This document shows positions 55,880 to 64,000 of a DNA stretch of 64,000 nucleotides, in pieces. How positions within the stretch are numbered: the stretch's first letter is position 1; each line of letters opens with the position of its first letter. The notes under the pieces are model-generated. The model saw only the letters and a list, made by a program, of their open reading frames with translations. It searched no databases and had not been told where the DNA came from. A program made the translations under genes and the position numbers. The stretch spans positions 62,001 to 126,000 of the forward strand of contig JBFMHC010000010.1 in assembly GCA_040751755.1 (NCBI GenBank). Direction: 5' to 3'. This stretch comes from PFJX01 sp040751755. Lineage in GTDB: Bacteria > Pseudomonadota > Gammaproteobacteria > Burkholderiales > Thiobacillaceae.

Positions 55880-56287
55880 ATGAAGAAACAACTGCAAAAG
55901 GGCTTCACCCTGATCGAGCTGCTGATCGTTGTGGCCATCATTGGCATCCTGGCCGCGATCGCCGTTCCCGCTTACCAAGACTATCGGATCAAGGCCAGGG
56001 CCTCCGAACTCATCCTAGCGGCCTCCTCCGCACGGACCTCAGTGACCGAACAGGCCCAGTCTCGCGGCGGCGTTACCGGGAATATCTCCAGCGCGCGTAT
56101 CGGTTCTTCCCAGTATGTTGCTGGCGGTGATGTTGGCTCTGACGGAACGATTCACATCGATGGCAATGCCGGCAACATCGGCACGGCTATCAGCGTGAAT
56201 CTGTTGCCGAGCTGGAACGGTCAAACGATCTCCCAGTGGAGCTGCGTCATGACCCCGACCAAATACGCCCCCGGCTCCTGCGTTTGA
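55880..56287 (+). CDS. pilA: Type IV major pilin (type IVa)
   Basis: A 135-residue prepilin. The leader is short (MKKQLQKG) with cleavage before Phe9 in GFTLIELLIVVAIIGILAAIAVPAYQDY; Glu5 of the mature protein is present. A C-terminal Cys pair (SCVMTPTKYAPGSC) forms the D-region loop. The ATG at 55880 follows AGAGGAG; the longer reading upstream is leader RNA. It is flanked by a sigma54 promoter and a 14-bp-stem terminator, so it is a monocistronic, strongly expressed unit. The Ser/Gly/Asn-rich middle offers possible O-glycosylation sites. Confidence 0.95.
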   Translation: MKKQLQKGFTLIELLIVVAIIGILAAIAVPAYQDYRIKARASELILAASSARTSVTEQAQSRGGVTGNISSARIGSSQYVAGGDVGSDGTIHIDGNAGNIGTAISVNLLPSWNGQTISQWSCVMTPTKYAPGSCV

Positions 56288-56296
56288 CGTAATTTG

Positions 56297-56327
56297 GCAC
56301 AAGGTGCCGATTTTCGGCACCTTGTGC
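56297..56327 (+). terminator. Strong intrinsic terminator of pilA
   Basis: A perfect 14-bp stem GCACAAGGTGCCGA / TCGGCACCTTGTGC with a TTT loop, followed by TCGCTTTT, 10 bp after the pilin stop. Confidence 0.9.
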
Positions 56328-56338
56328 TCGCTTTTCAC

Positions 56339-56683
56339 ATGAAAACACTACTCACCCGTTTCATCGGAAACGATGCGGCCGAAATGGGCAATGAGCTGGC
56401 CCAAGAGTTGGCACGCCGGTATCCATTGCCACTCGACGGAAAAGGTTTGCCAAAGATTTCCGCGGACCGCTTATCGCGAATTCTTGAAGGGGTATACACT
56501 AAAGCGCAGTCGATGCGAGATGAACGTGGGCTAGGTTTTTTTCGAAAAACTCGTTTGTGCCACGCATTCAAGTGGAACCTATTAGAAAAAGGCTACGGCG
56601 AAGAGTTTGTCAATATGTCCACGGAAGGGCTCGTGGTTTATCTCAGCAAGCCGCTCCCGAACAATAAAAAACCCCCTCTATAA
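56339..56683 (+). CDS. Unknown small protein downstream of the pilin
   Basis: Not recognised. A 114-residue soluble basic protein (MKTLLTRFIGNDAAEMGNELAQELARRYP...) with a mixed helical pattern and a C-terminal FVNMSTEGLVVYLSKP. It starts 12 bp after the pilA terminator with no clear ribosome site, so expression may rely on read-through or its own promoter. AT-richer than the window average like its neighbours. Codon use and the clean stop before the convergent gene support it moderately. Confidence 0.6.
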   Translation: MKTLLTRFIGNDAAEMGNELAQELARRYPLPLDGKGLPKISADRLSRILEGVYTKAQSMRDERGLGFFRKTRLCHAFKWNLLEKGYGEEFVNMSTEGLVVYLSKPLPNNKKPPL

Positions 56684-56746
56684 ATCTAACTCACACAACC
56701 CGTACCAAGTCCCCCAAGCCAATTTCGGCAGCAACACCCACCCCCA

Positions 56747-59155
56747 CTAAATTCGAATATAAAAGCCATCCGGCGCCGCAGTCGAACCAAACTTTTGCGC
56801 ACGCTGCACATCCGGCTCCAACAAGCCCGGATGATTTTTCCTATATTCCATAACCGCCTCCCACGGGCCTGGGCCATGCTCAGGACGTACGGGGTGGCCG
56901 TTTATATTAGTATCTTCCACAATTAAATAATCCCCCGCCTTTAAGGCAGGCACCCATGTGGACAACTCCGCATACACATGCTCTTGGGCGTGATCAGAAT
57001 CCAATATCAAGAAAACAGGCCCCCGATCCGGAGGAAGCATCGCTACGACCCTGTCAACCATCTCTTGTGAAGCACTGTCGCCGATTAAAAAACACACGCC
57101 TGGATGTGACGGGACTTGCCGCACCGTATCGTCAATATCGATACTGATTACTGGACCGACTGCCGCTCTCGCTGCCAGTGTCTCGGCGAAAAACAGTGCG
57201 GACCCTCCGTACCGAGTGCCTGTCTCGATGACATGCTCGATTTTTCGCTCGAAAATAATTTCCTGATAGCTCCACATATCAGCAGGCACCTTAAGAGTTT
57301 GGATACCATGCCAGGACATATTCTTCCAAATCATGGTGTCGTAAAACCAGCGGCTGTACAGGTCCCAAATCTGTTGAGCAGTGAGTGTTGCGCTGTTAAT
57401 TTCTGGTATCTGCGCAGCGTTATCAAGCGCTGCCAGATCATCCGCTTCTTCACTTGAAAGAATCGGTGATTTGACCTCCAACATGGCAGGCCCAGATTTT
57501 TCCCCGACAATTCGCATGTCCCGTGGTTCTCGCATCTTGAATTGTGCAGGTTCTTGTCGAACATTCACGTAGCCAAGACGCACAAGAAGATTGCGAAGGC
57601 TGTGAGCTGTATAACCCCAGCGGTGACACATCAATGGGTCCTTCCAAGCCGGATCACCATAAAACACCCACATGGTATGGCGGCCGCGAACATCCGGTTC
57701 CGCCGCATCAGAAGGGTTATTTAGCAAAGCCCGACAAGCCGAGGCGAGATTGGGGCACTCCAGGATCAAGCGCCCCCCCGGCTTCAAGACACGCATCCAG
57801 CCCTTCAGGAGGTCCTCCACCTCCCAGCGCCAGAAGTGTTCGATGACGTGCACGGCGAGGATTTCATCCGCGCAGGCATCGGCAAAGCTGCCCAGGTTGC
57901 GCAGATCGCAAATGACATCGGGTTTATTCCCCGCCCTGCTGGAAACCACATCGACGTTGATGTAGCCGGGCAGGATCTTGTCGCCGCAACCAAGGTTCAG
58001 CCTGATCGGCGTGTCTGTAGCAGACGCGCGAGCACTAGGCACAAGGTCCCTGCCGCTCAATGGGGTAGCCTGCGCACCGACACGCTCGAACGCCCGCCCC
58101 CAGGCGGCGGCCACCGCCTCCAGCGAGCACTCCCCTGCGACACGCTGCTGTCCACGCGCAATCATCTCGCTGACTTCCTGCGGGTGCGTCATGGCCCACT
58201 CGATGCCGGCGGAAGGATCCTCTCCCAACCATGCACAGTCGGAATACGCTTCATATGCCGGCACCGGCGAGGCGATCACGAAACAGCCACAGTTGAGGGC
58301 GTCGACCAACCTGTTGGCGGATTTGACGCGTTTGCCGGCATCTTCAAGGTCCGATGGAATCAGGACGATGTGCGCATCTTGGACCTGTTCCCACACGGTC
58401 TCCTCCGCCCAAGTCACGAACTCCATGAGCGCCGCGCCATTGCGTGCCGCATTGAAGCCGGAGACGAAGGTCTCGATCCCCGTTCCAGGGCGGCTGATCA
58501 CCTGCAGATACCAGGGTTGCCTTTCCGCCAGTTTCGCCAGCGCCGGGATCCATGAAGCCATGCTGGGCCAGTTCACCGGGTTGCCATACCAGGCCAGGCG
58601 CAAGCGTTGAGGTGCGCTGCCCATGGCTTCCAACATCCTTTGCAGACCGCCTTGCCAGCCTGTGGCTCTGAGAAACGCCTTGGGTTCGCCCAAAGGCGCC
58701 GCCACGGGATCTCCCACGACATGGACCGGCCGGCTTGTATACCCGGACACGGTTTCCGCCATCGCTTGCGATCCTGCCACGATCCCATCGACCCGCCGCA
58801 CAAGCTCGGTCCAATACGCGCCAAGCTGCGGGTTCTGGAAGTGATCGTCATTGACGTCGGCAATGACCTTTATACCTGCCCGTTGCGCGGCGGCGACGCC
58901 ATCGATGATGCGCCCGCTGAGTTGCTGGCTGTGTTGGCTCGGGAGTAGCTTGCCAACAACCAGGACATCCGGCCGGTTGGCGGCGGTGTAAGCGCCGACA
59001 TCCCACCCCTTCATGTCGACCAACTCAACTTGGTGGCCCAAGTCGCGCAAGCCCTTGGCGGGGAGGATGGCCCGGTACCGGTTGGTGGCAAGACCGGCCT
59101 GATATTCTCCTGACGCATCCTTGTGTACGCCATCCACGAGCCAATGCACGATCAC
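56747..59155 (-). CDS. Three-domain fusion: glycosyltransferase, SAM methyltransferase, CmcI-like domain
   Basis: An 802-residue protein starting at GTG 59155 with AGGAGAGC upstream. Residues 1-365 look like a GT4-type transferase (KVIADVNDDHF, VDGIVAGSQAMAETV, VISRPGTGIETFVSGFN, SANRLVDALNCGCFVIASPVPAY). Residues about 382-560 are a class I methyltransferase (IRLNLGCGDKILPGYINVD, DEILAVHVIEHFWRWE, LKPGGRLILECPN). Residues about 620-802 match the cephalosporin-hydroxylase/CmcI group of Rossmann methyltransferase-like proteins (IETGTRYGGSALFFAETL, ISIDIDD, FLILDSDHAQEHVYAEL, YLIVEDTNINGHPV). It converges on the pilin island. It may build and methylate a glycan; substrate unknown. Confidence 0.85.
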   Translation of the reverse strand: MIVHWLVDGVHKDASGEYQAGLATNRYRAILPAKGLRDLGHQVELVDMKGWDVGAYTAANRPDVLVVGKLLPSQHSQQLSGRIIDGVAAAQRAGIKVIADVNDDHFQNPQLGAYWTELVRRVDGIVAGSQAMAETVSGYTSRPVHVVGDPVAAPLGEPKAFLRATGWQGGLQRMLEAMGSAPQRLRLAWYGNPVNWPSMASWIPALAKLAERQPWYLQVISRPGTGIETFVSGFNAARNGAALMEFVTWAEETVWEQVQDAHIVLIPSDLEDAGKRVKSANRLVDALNCGCFVIASPVPAYEAYSDCAWLGEDPSAGIEWAMTHPQEVSEMIARGQQRVAGECSLEAVAAAWGRAFERVGAQATPLSGRDLVPSARASATDTPIRLNLGCGDKILPGYINVDVVSSRAGNKPDVICDLRNLGSFADACADEILAVHVIEHFWRWEVEDLLKGWMRVLKPGGRLILECPNLASACRALLNNPSDAAEPDVRGRHTMWVFYGDPAWKDPLMCHRWGYTAHSLRNLLVRLGYVNVRQEPAQFKMREPRDMRIVGEKSGPAMLEVKSPILSSEEADDLAALDNAAQIPEINSATLTAQQIWDLYSRWFYDTMIWKNMSWHGIQTLKVPADMWSYQEIIFERKIEHVIETGTRYGGSALFFAETLAARAAVGPVISIDIDDTVRQVPSHPGVCFLIGDSASQEMVDRVVAMLPPDRGPVFLILDSDHAQEHVYAELSTWVPALKAGDYLIVEDTNINGHPVRPEHGPGPWEAVMEYRKNHPGLLEPDVQRAQKFGSTAAPDGFYIRI

Positions 59156-59245
59156 CTTTGTGCTCTCCTGTCTTATTTGAATTGCCTGATAGATCCTGTG
59201 GCAGGATATCCGCTTCCACGACCGCAAGACCACCTCTGAAGCGAC

Positions 59246-59737
59246 ATGATGCTGGAGTATCCGCCCGACGCCTACGACCGCAACCTGGCATTGAAGCCGC
59301 CCCCGCTGCTCATTCTGGTCATGCTCTACTGCGCCCTCCCCCTCCTGCTCATCCTGCTGGCCTACAACCCCAGCCCGAAGATGCAGGGCATGTACACCTA
59401 TCTGCAGCACTTCGAATCCCCGCTCTCGCTGCTCTGCGGCCTGCCCGCCGCGCTGGTCCTGTTCGCCTGGGCGAAGCGGCTGCCGCAGGCCGGTGCCACC
59501 TGGCGCCAGGTCTGGCGTTGGGGCAGGTGGTTGCTGAGCCTCTCCCTGCTGGCTCATTTCACGCTGCTGTTCTCACAACGCGGCATGGCGATCTGGAACA
59601 CCTTCGTGCTGCTCGACGCGGACCGGCTGGTGGTGGTGAACATGGGCCTGGACCTGCTCGCGCTCTACTACCTGTGGCGCGTGCGGCGGGTCGCGGATGT
59701 GTTCGCGGACTTCCCGGCGCCGCCGCGGCCTGCCTGA
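59246..59737 (+). CDS. DUF2919-like inner-membrane protein
   Basis: A 163-residue protein with about four membrane segments (roughly 22-40, 58-76, 93-111 and 125-143). The N-terminus YDRNLALKPPPLLILVMLYC resembles the Y-D-G-LKPP-LW start of the DUF2919 (YfeZ-like) family. No function is known. It starts 90 bp from the divergent fusion gene and ends 24 bp before the addA-like gene, so it may be co-transcribed with it. Confidence 0.6.
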   Translation: MMLEYPPDAYDRNLALKPPPLLILVMLYCALPLLLILLAYNPSPKMQGMYTYLQHFESPLSLLCGLPAALVLFAWAKRLPQAGATWRQVWRWGRWLLSLSLLAHFTLLFSQRGMAIWNTFVLLDADRLVVVNMGLDLLALYYLWRVRRVADVFADFPAPPRPA

Positions 59738-59761
59738 CCATACCGGCTGCAGCCGGGTCCC

Positions 59762-62700
59762 GTGCCCCCCGCCAATCCCCTCCTCCCCGCCCTCGACCCG
59801 GCGCGCAGCGTCGTCGTCGAGGCCTGCGCCGGCAGCGGCAAGACCTGGCTGCTGGTGTCGCGCATGTTGCGATTGCTGCTCGCGGGGGCGCGGCCGTCCG
59901 AGCTGCTGGCGATCACCTTCACGCGCAAGGCGGCGGAGGAGATGCGCACGCGCCTGGATGAGTGGCTGCGCGACCTCGCCCTGCTGCCCGAGGCGCAGGC
60001 GCTCGACTTCCTCGTGCAGCGCGGACTGAGCGAGACCGAGGCCCACGCCGCCCTGCCGCGCGCACGCAGCCTGCTGGAGGCGGTGCTGCTGGACCGCCCC
60101 GGGCCGCTCATCACCACCTTCCACGGCTGGTTCTTCCACCTGCTGGACCACGCGCCGCTGTCGCAGCGCCTGGGGGGCGAGCTGGTGGAGCACCCGGCCC
60201 TGTTGCGTGAGGAGGCCTGGTTCGATTTCACCGAGTCCCTCGGCGAGCGCCGCGGCGCGCCCGAGGAGGCCGCCTTCGCGGAGCTGGCGGGACATTTTTC
60301 GCTTTCCAGCCTGCGCGCGCTGCTCGACGGCCTGCTGGAGCGGCGCGCTGAGTGGTGGGCCTACCATGGCGACACACCCGAGCCGGTGCAATACGCCTGC
60401 GATGAACTGGAACGCCGCCTCGGCATCGGCGAACAGGCCTCGCCCCTGGCGGACTTCTTCGCCCTGCCCGGGCTGCGCGAACGCTGCCTGGACTACGGCG
60501 CAAGCCTGGGCCTGGAGGCCGCCAAGCTGAAGACCGAGGCGAAGCGCGCCGCGCACTTCGAGGCCGCGCTCAGCGCCTGGGATACGCAACCGGAGGCGGC
60601 GTTCGAGGCCCTGCGTGCCTGCCTGCTCACCGAGGCGGGCACGCCGCGTGCCCTCAAGGTTACCGGTGCCATGCAGGATCCGAAGCGCCTCGGCCCGGCA
60701 AGGGCCGATGCCTATGTGAGCACCCACTACCAGCTCGCCGAGGCGGTCGCCGAGACCCTCGGCCGCCTGGCCGAGCAGCGCGCACTGCGCCTCAACCGCC
60801 TGGGCCTGGTCGCCGGGCTGGCCTATCTGGAGACCTACCAGAGGCTGAAGTCGGAACAGGGCGGGCTGGATTTCACCGACGCGGAGCTGGAGGTGGCGCG
60901 CCTGCTCGACGACGACGCATGTGCCGCCGCCGTGCTGATGAAGCTGGATGCGCGCTGGAAGCACCTGCTGCTGGACGAGTTCCAGGACACCAACCCCCTG
61001 CAGTGGCGCATCCTGCGCGCCTGGCTGGAGGCCTACGGCGCGGACGGCGAGCGCCCCACGGTGTTCCTGGTGGGCGACCCCAAGCAGTCGATCTACCGCT
61101 TCCGCCGCGCCGAGCCGCGCCTGTTCCGCGCCGCCGGCGAGTGGCTGACGACGCGCTACGGCGCGCACTGGCTGCCGCAGAACGAGACCCGCCGCTGCGC
61201 GCCAGGCGTGGTGGCCTGGGTCAACGCCGTGTTCGCCGGCCGCCCCGACTACCCCGCCTTCGCCCCGCACACCGCGCACCAGCAGGCCCTGCCCGCCTGG
61301 TGCGAGCTGGCCGCCCTGGCGCCGGCGGACGCCGAAGCGCCGGCGCCGATCGCGTTCCGCCCCCCCCTGACCACGCCGCCGCCCAGCACGCCGCCGCGCC
61401 GCGCCGCCGAGGCGGCCTGGGTGGCCCGGCGCATCCAGGAGATCGTCGGCCGCCTGGAGATCGCCGGCAGCCCGCCACGACCCGCGCGCTACGGCGACAT
61501 CACCGTGCTGTACGCCAAGCGCGCGGAGATCGACGTGTTCGAGGCCGCTTTCCTGGAGGCCGGCGTGCCCTTCGTCACCGACCGGCGCGGCGAACTGCTG
61601 AACACCCTGGAGGCGCGCGACCTCACTGCCCTGCTCACCTGCCTGGTCGACCCGCGCGACGACCTGGCCCTGGCGCACGCCCTCAGGTCGCCGCTGTTCG
61701 GCCTCTCGAATCCGGACCTGCAGCACCTCGCCAATGCCACCGAGAACTCCTGGTGGGAACGGCTCATGACCTGGGCCGCGCACGCCGACGCACCCGCCAG
61801 CGTCAGCCGCGCCGCCGCCCTCCTGGCCGCCTGGCGCACCCTGGCGGGCAGCATCCCGGTGCACGACCTGCTCGACCAGATCTACCACCAGGCGGATGTG
61901 AGCACACACTACGCAAGCGCGGTGCCGGAACGCATGCAGGCCACCGTGCTGGCCAACCTGGAGGCCCTGCTCGGCCTCTCGCTGACCCTCTCCGGCGGGC
62001 GCTACCCCAGCCTGCCGCGCTTCCTCGACGAGCTGCGCCGCCTGCGCGACAAGGCCGGCCAGGACGGTCCGGACGAGGCGCCGGCGGCGGGCGGCGAGCG
62101 CGTGCGCATGCTCACCGTGCACAGCGCCAAGGGCCTGGAGTCCCCCGTGGTGTTCCTCATCAAGACGGATGCCGGCGCCGGGCGCGACGACCCCTACGGT
62201 GTGCTCATGGACTGGCCCCCCGAGTCGGACCGGCCCACGCACTTCTCGCTGCACGGCCCCCTGGAGTGGCGCGGCCCCGGGCGCGACGTCCTGATCGAGC
62301 AGGAAAGGCGGCAGGCCGAGGTGGAGCGCCTCAACCTGCTCTATGTCGCCATGACCCGCGCGCGTCAGGCCCTGTTGGTCTCCGGCGTGCGCGAGGGCGA
62401 AACGGCGGTCGGCTGGCTGGGCGAGCTGGAGGTGGCGCTGGAACGGGCGCGGACGGAGATCGAGGCATTGCCGCGGATGGCCTGGCTGCCCCAGGACACG
62501 GTGCCAGAGAAGGCGGCGGCGGCGGCGGAGACGCCGCCGCCTCTCCCCGAAGGCATTGGCACGCGCCGCGCCGCCGAGCGCGCCGAGGCCACCTTCGGCA
62601 TCCGGCTGCATGCCTGGCTGGAGCACCGCACCCAGGGCCGCGGCGAGGCGGAGACCAGGGCACTTCTCGGCCTCGACGCGGCGACCGCCGAGGCGGTGGC

Positions 62701-63022
62701 GGCGCAGGCGGGGCGCATCCTGGCGATCCCCGAGCTGGCGCCGGCCTTCGACCCGGCGCGCCATCTGCGCGCCCACAACGAGCTGGAATTCCTCGACGCC
62801 GAGGGACGCAGCGCGCGCATGGACCGGCTGGTGGAGTTCGCCGACGAGGTGTGGGTGCTGGACTACAAGAGCGGCGGCCTCGACGAACCCGACCTGAAGC
62901 TTCGCGCCCTGCCGCACCTCGCGCAGATCGAGGGCTACCGCCGCGCCGCCGCGGCCCTGTATCCGGGCAAGCCGGTGCGCGCGGCGCTGGTGTTCGCGGA
63001 TGCGCGGGTCGCCTGGCTGTGA
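59762..63022 (+). CDS. UvrD-type helicase/PD-(D/E)XK exonuclease (AddA/RecB-like)
   Basis: A 1086-residue double-strand-break processing enzyme. Helicase motifs: Walker A ACAGSGKTWLL (20-30), ITFTRKAAEEM, DEFQDTNPLQW, VGDPKQSIYRFRRAEP, VHSAKGLESPVVFL and YVAMTRARQAL. The C-terminal nuclease has RMDRLVEF and VLDYKSGG, the Asp and Asp-x-Lys of the RecB-family active site, near residue 1020. The start is a GTG at 59762 without a strong ribosome site. The usual partner (AddB-like nuclease) is not adjacent: upstream is a DUF2919-like gene, downstream a regulator. Confidence 0.92.
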   Translation: MPPANPLLPALDPARSVVVEACAGSGKTWLLVSRMLRLLLAGARPSELLAITFTRKAAEEMRTRLDEWLRDLALLPEAQALDFLVQRGLSETEAHAALPRARSLLEAVLLDRPGPLITTFHGWFFHLLDHAPLSQRLGGELVEHPALLREEAWFDFTESLGERRGAPEEAAFAELAGHFSLSSLRALLDGLLERRAEWWAYHGDTPEPVQYACDELERRLGIGEQASPLADFFALPGLRERCLDYGASLGLEAAKLKTEAKRAAHFEAALSAWDTQPEAAFEALRACLLTEAGTPRALKVTGAMQDPKRLGPARADAYVSTHYQLAEAVAETLGRLAEQRALRLNRLGLVAGLAYLETYQRLKSEQGGLDFTDAELEVARLLDDDACAAAVLMKLDARWKHLLLDEFQDTNPLQWRILRAWLEAYGADGERPTVFLVGDPKQSIYRFRRAEPRLFRAAGEWLTTRYGAHWLPQNETRRCAPGVVAWVNAVFAGRPDYPAFAPHTAHQQALPAWCELAALAPADAEAPAPIAFRPPLTTPPPSTPPRRAAEAAWVARRIQEIVGRLEIAGSPPRPARYGDITVLYAKRAEIDVFEAAFLEAGVPFVTDRRGELLNTLEARDLTALLTCLVDPRDDLALAHALRSPLFGLSNPDLQHLANATENSWWERLMTWAAHADAPASVSRAAALLAAWRTLAGSIPVHDLLDQIYHQADVSTHYASAVPERMQATVLANLEALLGLSLTLSGGRYPSLPRFLDELRRLRDKAGQDGPDEAPAAGGERVRMLTVHSAKGLESPVVFLIKTDAGAGRDDPYGVLMDWPPESDRPTHFSLHGPLEWRGPGRDVLIEQERRQAEVERLNLLYVAMTRARQALLVSGVREGETAVGWLGELEVALERARTEIEALPRMAWLPQDTVPEKAAAAAETPPPLPEGIGTRRAAERAEATFGIRLHAWLEHRTQGRGEAETRALLGLDAATAEAVAAQAGRILAIPELAPAFDPARHLRAHNELEFLDAEGRSARMDRLVEFADEVWVLDYKSGGLDEPDLKLRALPHLAQIEGYRRAAAALYPGKPVRAALVFADARVAWL

Positions 63023-63027
63023 GCGGC

Positions 63028-63054
63028 TCAAGTCGGGGCAGCATCTGCCGATAA
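63028..63054 (+). promoter_or_regulatory. Sigma28 (FliA) promoter of the receiver-HATPase gene
   Basis: TCAAGTCG, exactly 11 bp, then a perfect GCCGATAA. The flagellar sigma consensus is TAAAGTTT-N11-GCCGATAA, and TCAAG is common in the -35 of betaproteobacterial and pseudomonad sites. The predicted start falls at about 63060-63062, on the ATG of the next gene. Confidence 0.75.
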
Positions 63055-63061
63055 ACCCCTC

Positions 63062-63982
63062 ATGGAAAACCACGATATCCCGCCCCGCGACAGGCCCGCC
63101 ACCCTGCTGGTGGTGGACGACGAGGAATACAACCGCGACATCATCGGCGAATTCCTGCGTGACAAGGACTACACGCTCGAATACGCGGCGGACGGCCAGG
63201 AGGCCTGGGACATGCTCGACGCCTGGCCCGCCGATTACGACGCCGTGCTGCTGGACCGCATGATGCCGCGCCTGGACGGCATCGAACTGCTCAGGCGCAT
63301 CAAGGCCGACCCGCGCCTGGCCGCCATCCCGGTGATCCTGCAGACCGCCGCCACCGCCCCGCAGGAGGTGAGCGAGGGCCTGCGCCTGGGCGCCTACTAC
63401 TATCTGGCCAAGCCCTTCCCGCGCGAGGCCCTGGAGGCGGTGGTCGCCACCGCCCTCGCGGACAGCCATAACCAGCGCAGGATGCGCGGCGCCCTGGCGC
63501 GCACGCAGCGCGTCCTGCACCTGCTGCGCGAGGCCCGCTTCGCCTTCCGCGACCTCGGCGAGGCGCGCGGTCTGGCGGCGGAGCTCGCCAGCCGCGCCGC
63601 CGCGCCCGACAGCGTGGTGATCGGCCTCACCGAGCTGATGATCAACGCCGTCGAGCACGGCAATCTCGGCATCGACTACGCCGCGAAGAGCGCGCTCCTC
63701 GGCGAGGGGCGCTGGGAAGACGAAGTGACGCGGCGCCTCGCCGACCCCGCCTACGCGGGCCGCCGGGTCACGGTCAGCTGCGTGTTCGCGGACGGCCTGG
63801 CCACCCTCACCATCCGGGACGAGGGCGGCGGCTTCGACTGGCAGGAATACCTCGAACTGCGCCCGAGCCGGGCCTTCGACCTACACGGGCGCGGCATTGC
63901 CCTGGCGCGGCAGCTCTCCTTCGACAGCCTGGAGTACCTCGGCAACGGCAATGCCGTGCGGGTGACCTTCCCAGTGGCTTGA
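63062..63982 (+). CDS. Response regulator with C-terminal HATPase (anti-sigma-kinase-like) domain
   Basis: A 306-residue protein. Residues 12-125 are a receiver domain (acidic pair Asp19-Asp20, phospho-Asp65 in LLDRMMPRLDG, Lys117 in LAKPFP). Residues about 165-305 are a GHKL ATPase: N box LTELMINAVEHGN (189-201), G1 DEGGGFDW, G2 GRGIALARQL. There is no histidine-phosphorylation helix, so the ATPase is more like RsbW/SpoIIAB serine kinases than a sensor kinase. A flagellar-type promoter stands directly before it, suggesting it belongs to motility or chemotaxis regulation. No ribosome site is visible, in keeping with a leaderless mRNA. Start ATG at 63062. Confidence 0.9.
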   Translation: MENHDIPPRDRPATLLVVDDEEYNRDIIGEFLRDKDYTLEYAADGQEAWDMLDAWPADYDAVLLDRMMPRLDGIELLRRIKADPRLAAIPVILQTAATAPQEVSEGLRLGAYYYLAKPFPREALEAVVATALADSHNQRRMRGALARTQRVLHLLREARFAFRDLGEARGLAAELASRAAAPDSVVIGLTELMINAVEHGNLGIDYAAKSALLGEGRWEDEVTRRLADPAYAGRRVTVSCVFADGLATLTIRDEGGGFDWQEYLELRPSRAFDLHGRGIALARQLSFDSLEYLGNGNAVRVTFPVA

Positions 63983-64000
63983 GCCCTACAATGGCGTGGT

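Noticed and set aside
59573..63658. 1361-codon open frame on the minus strand opposite the addA-like gene
   Set aside because: It mirrors the plus-strand gene, has the His/Gln/Arg/Gly-rich composition typical of antisense frames in GC-rich DNA, no ribosome site and no recognisable domain.

Overview
The window looks like chromosomal DNA from a high-GC, Gram-negative betaproteobacterium of the Nitrosomonadales/Rhodocyclales type (assignment inferred from gene content, not from a marker gene). Supporting features are the divergent lysM-dprA-smg-topB / def-fmt block, the miaB-phoH-ybeY-corC block, a SlmA-type regulator, a PEP-CTERM/PrsT exopolysaccharide-sorting pair, a soluble NAD-linked hydrogenase, and sigma54, sigma28 and sigma32 promoter matches. 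No rRNA or tRNA gene, CRISPR array, transposase or integrase was seen.

Layout. 1-4819 (minus): potassium P-type ATPase operon (small ORF-kdpF-kdpA-kdpB-kdpC, the last cut by the window edge), divergent from trkA-trkH (5005-7870). 8122-11617 (minus): selD, lnt, a MoaD-like protein and a uracil-DNA glycosylase-family protein. 11697-16062 (plus): a SulP transporter with an unusual insertion, then a UvrD/Rep helicase. 16028-19234 (minus): msrQ, msrP, an unknown membrane protein and a Rossmann-fold protein. 19347-26315 (plus): a class V aminotransferase with a probable 5' frameshift, trxA, rho, prsT and a PEP-CTERM protein, closed by a strong terminator. 26361-32171 (minus): unknown small protein, topB, smg, dprA, lysM. 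32302-40639 (plus): def, fmt, htpX, miaB, phoH, ybeY, corC, a small membrane ORF, ygfZ, a DUF4936-like gene, slmA. 40626-45794 (minus): hoxFUYH plus maturation protease. 45883-52222 (minus): priA, a 307-bp AT-rich gap rich in DnaA-box-like sites, dacB, and a wbpP/wbpO pair making nucleotide-sugar precursors. 52322-59737: a frameshifted trypsin-like protease, a YgfX-like protein, then a stretch of visibly lower GC with a TPR-glycosyltransferase, a type IV pilin with a sigma54 promoter, an unknown small protein and a three-domain glycosyltransferase/methyltransferase/CmcI-like fusion. 59762-63982: an AddA/RecB-like helicase-nuclease and a receiver-HATPase protein behind a near-perfect sigma28 promoter.

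Themes. (1) Envelope and surface: WbpO/WbpP precursors, PEP-CTERM/PrsT, pilin and its neighbouring putative modifying enzymes, Lnt and DacB. (2) Energy and ions: NAD-reducing hydrogenase, Kdp and Trk. (3) GC-rich palindromic repeats lie in most intergenic gaps and in three places have become part of a gene (inside ybeY, the N-terminus of the hydrogenase protease, the start codon of hoxY). (4) Two genes carry a +1 C in a C8 tract. The best candidate for an undescribed system is the pilin/TPR-glycosyltransferase/triple-fusion island at 53.5-59.2 kb; the DnaA-box cluster at 48.2-48.4 kb and the sigma28-driven receiver-HATPase gene are also worth checking.
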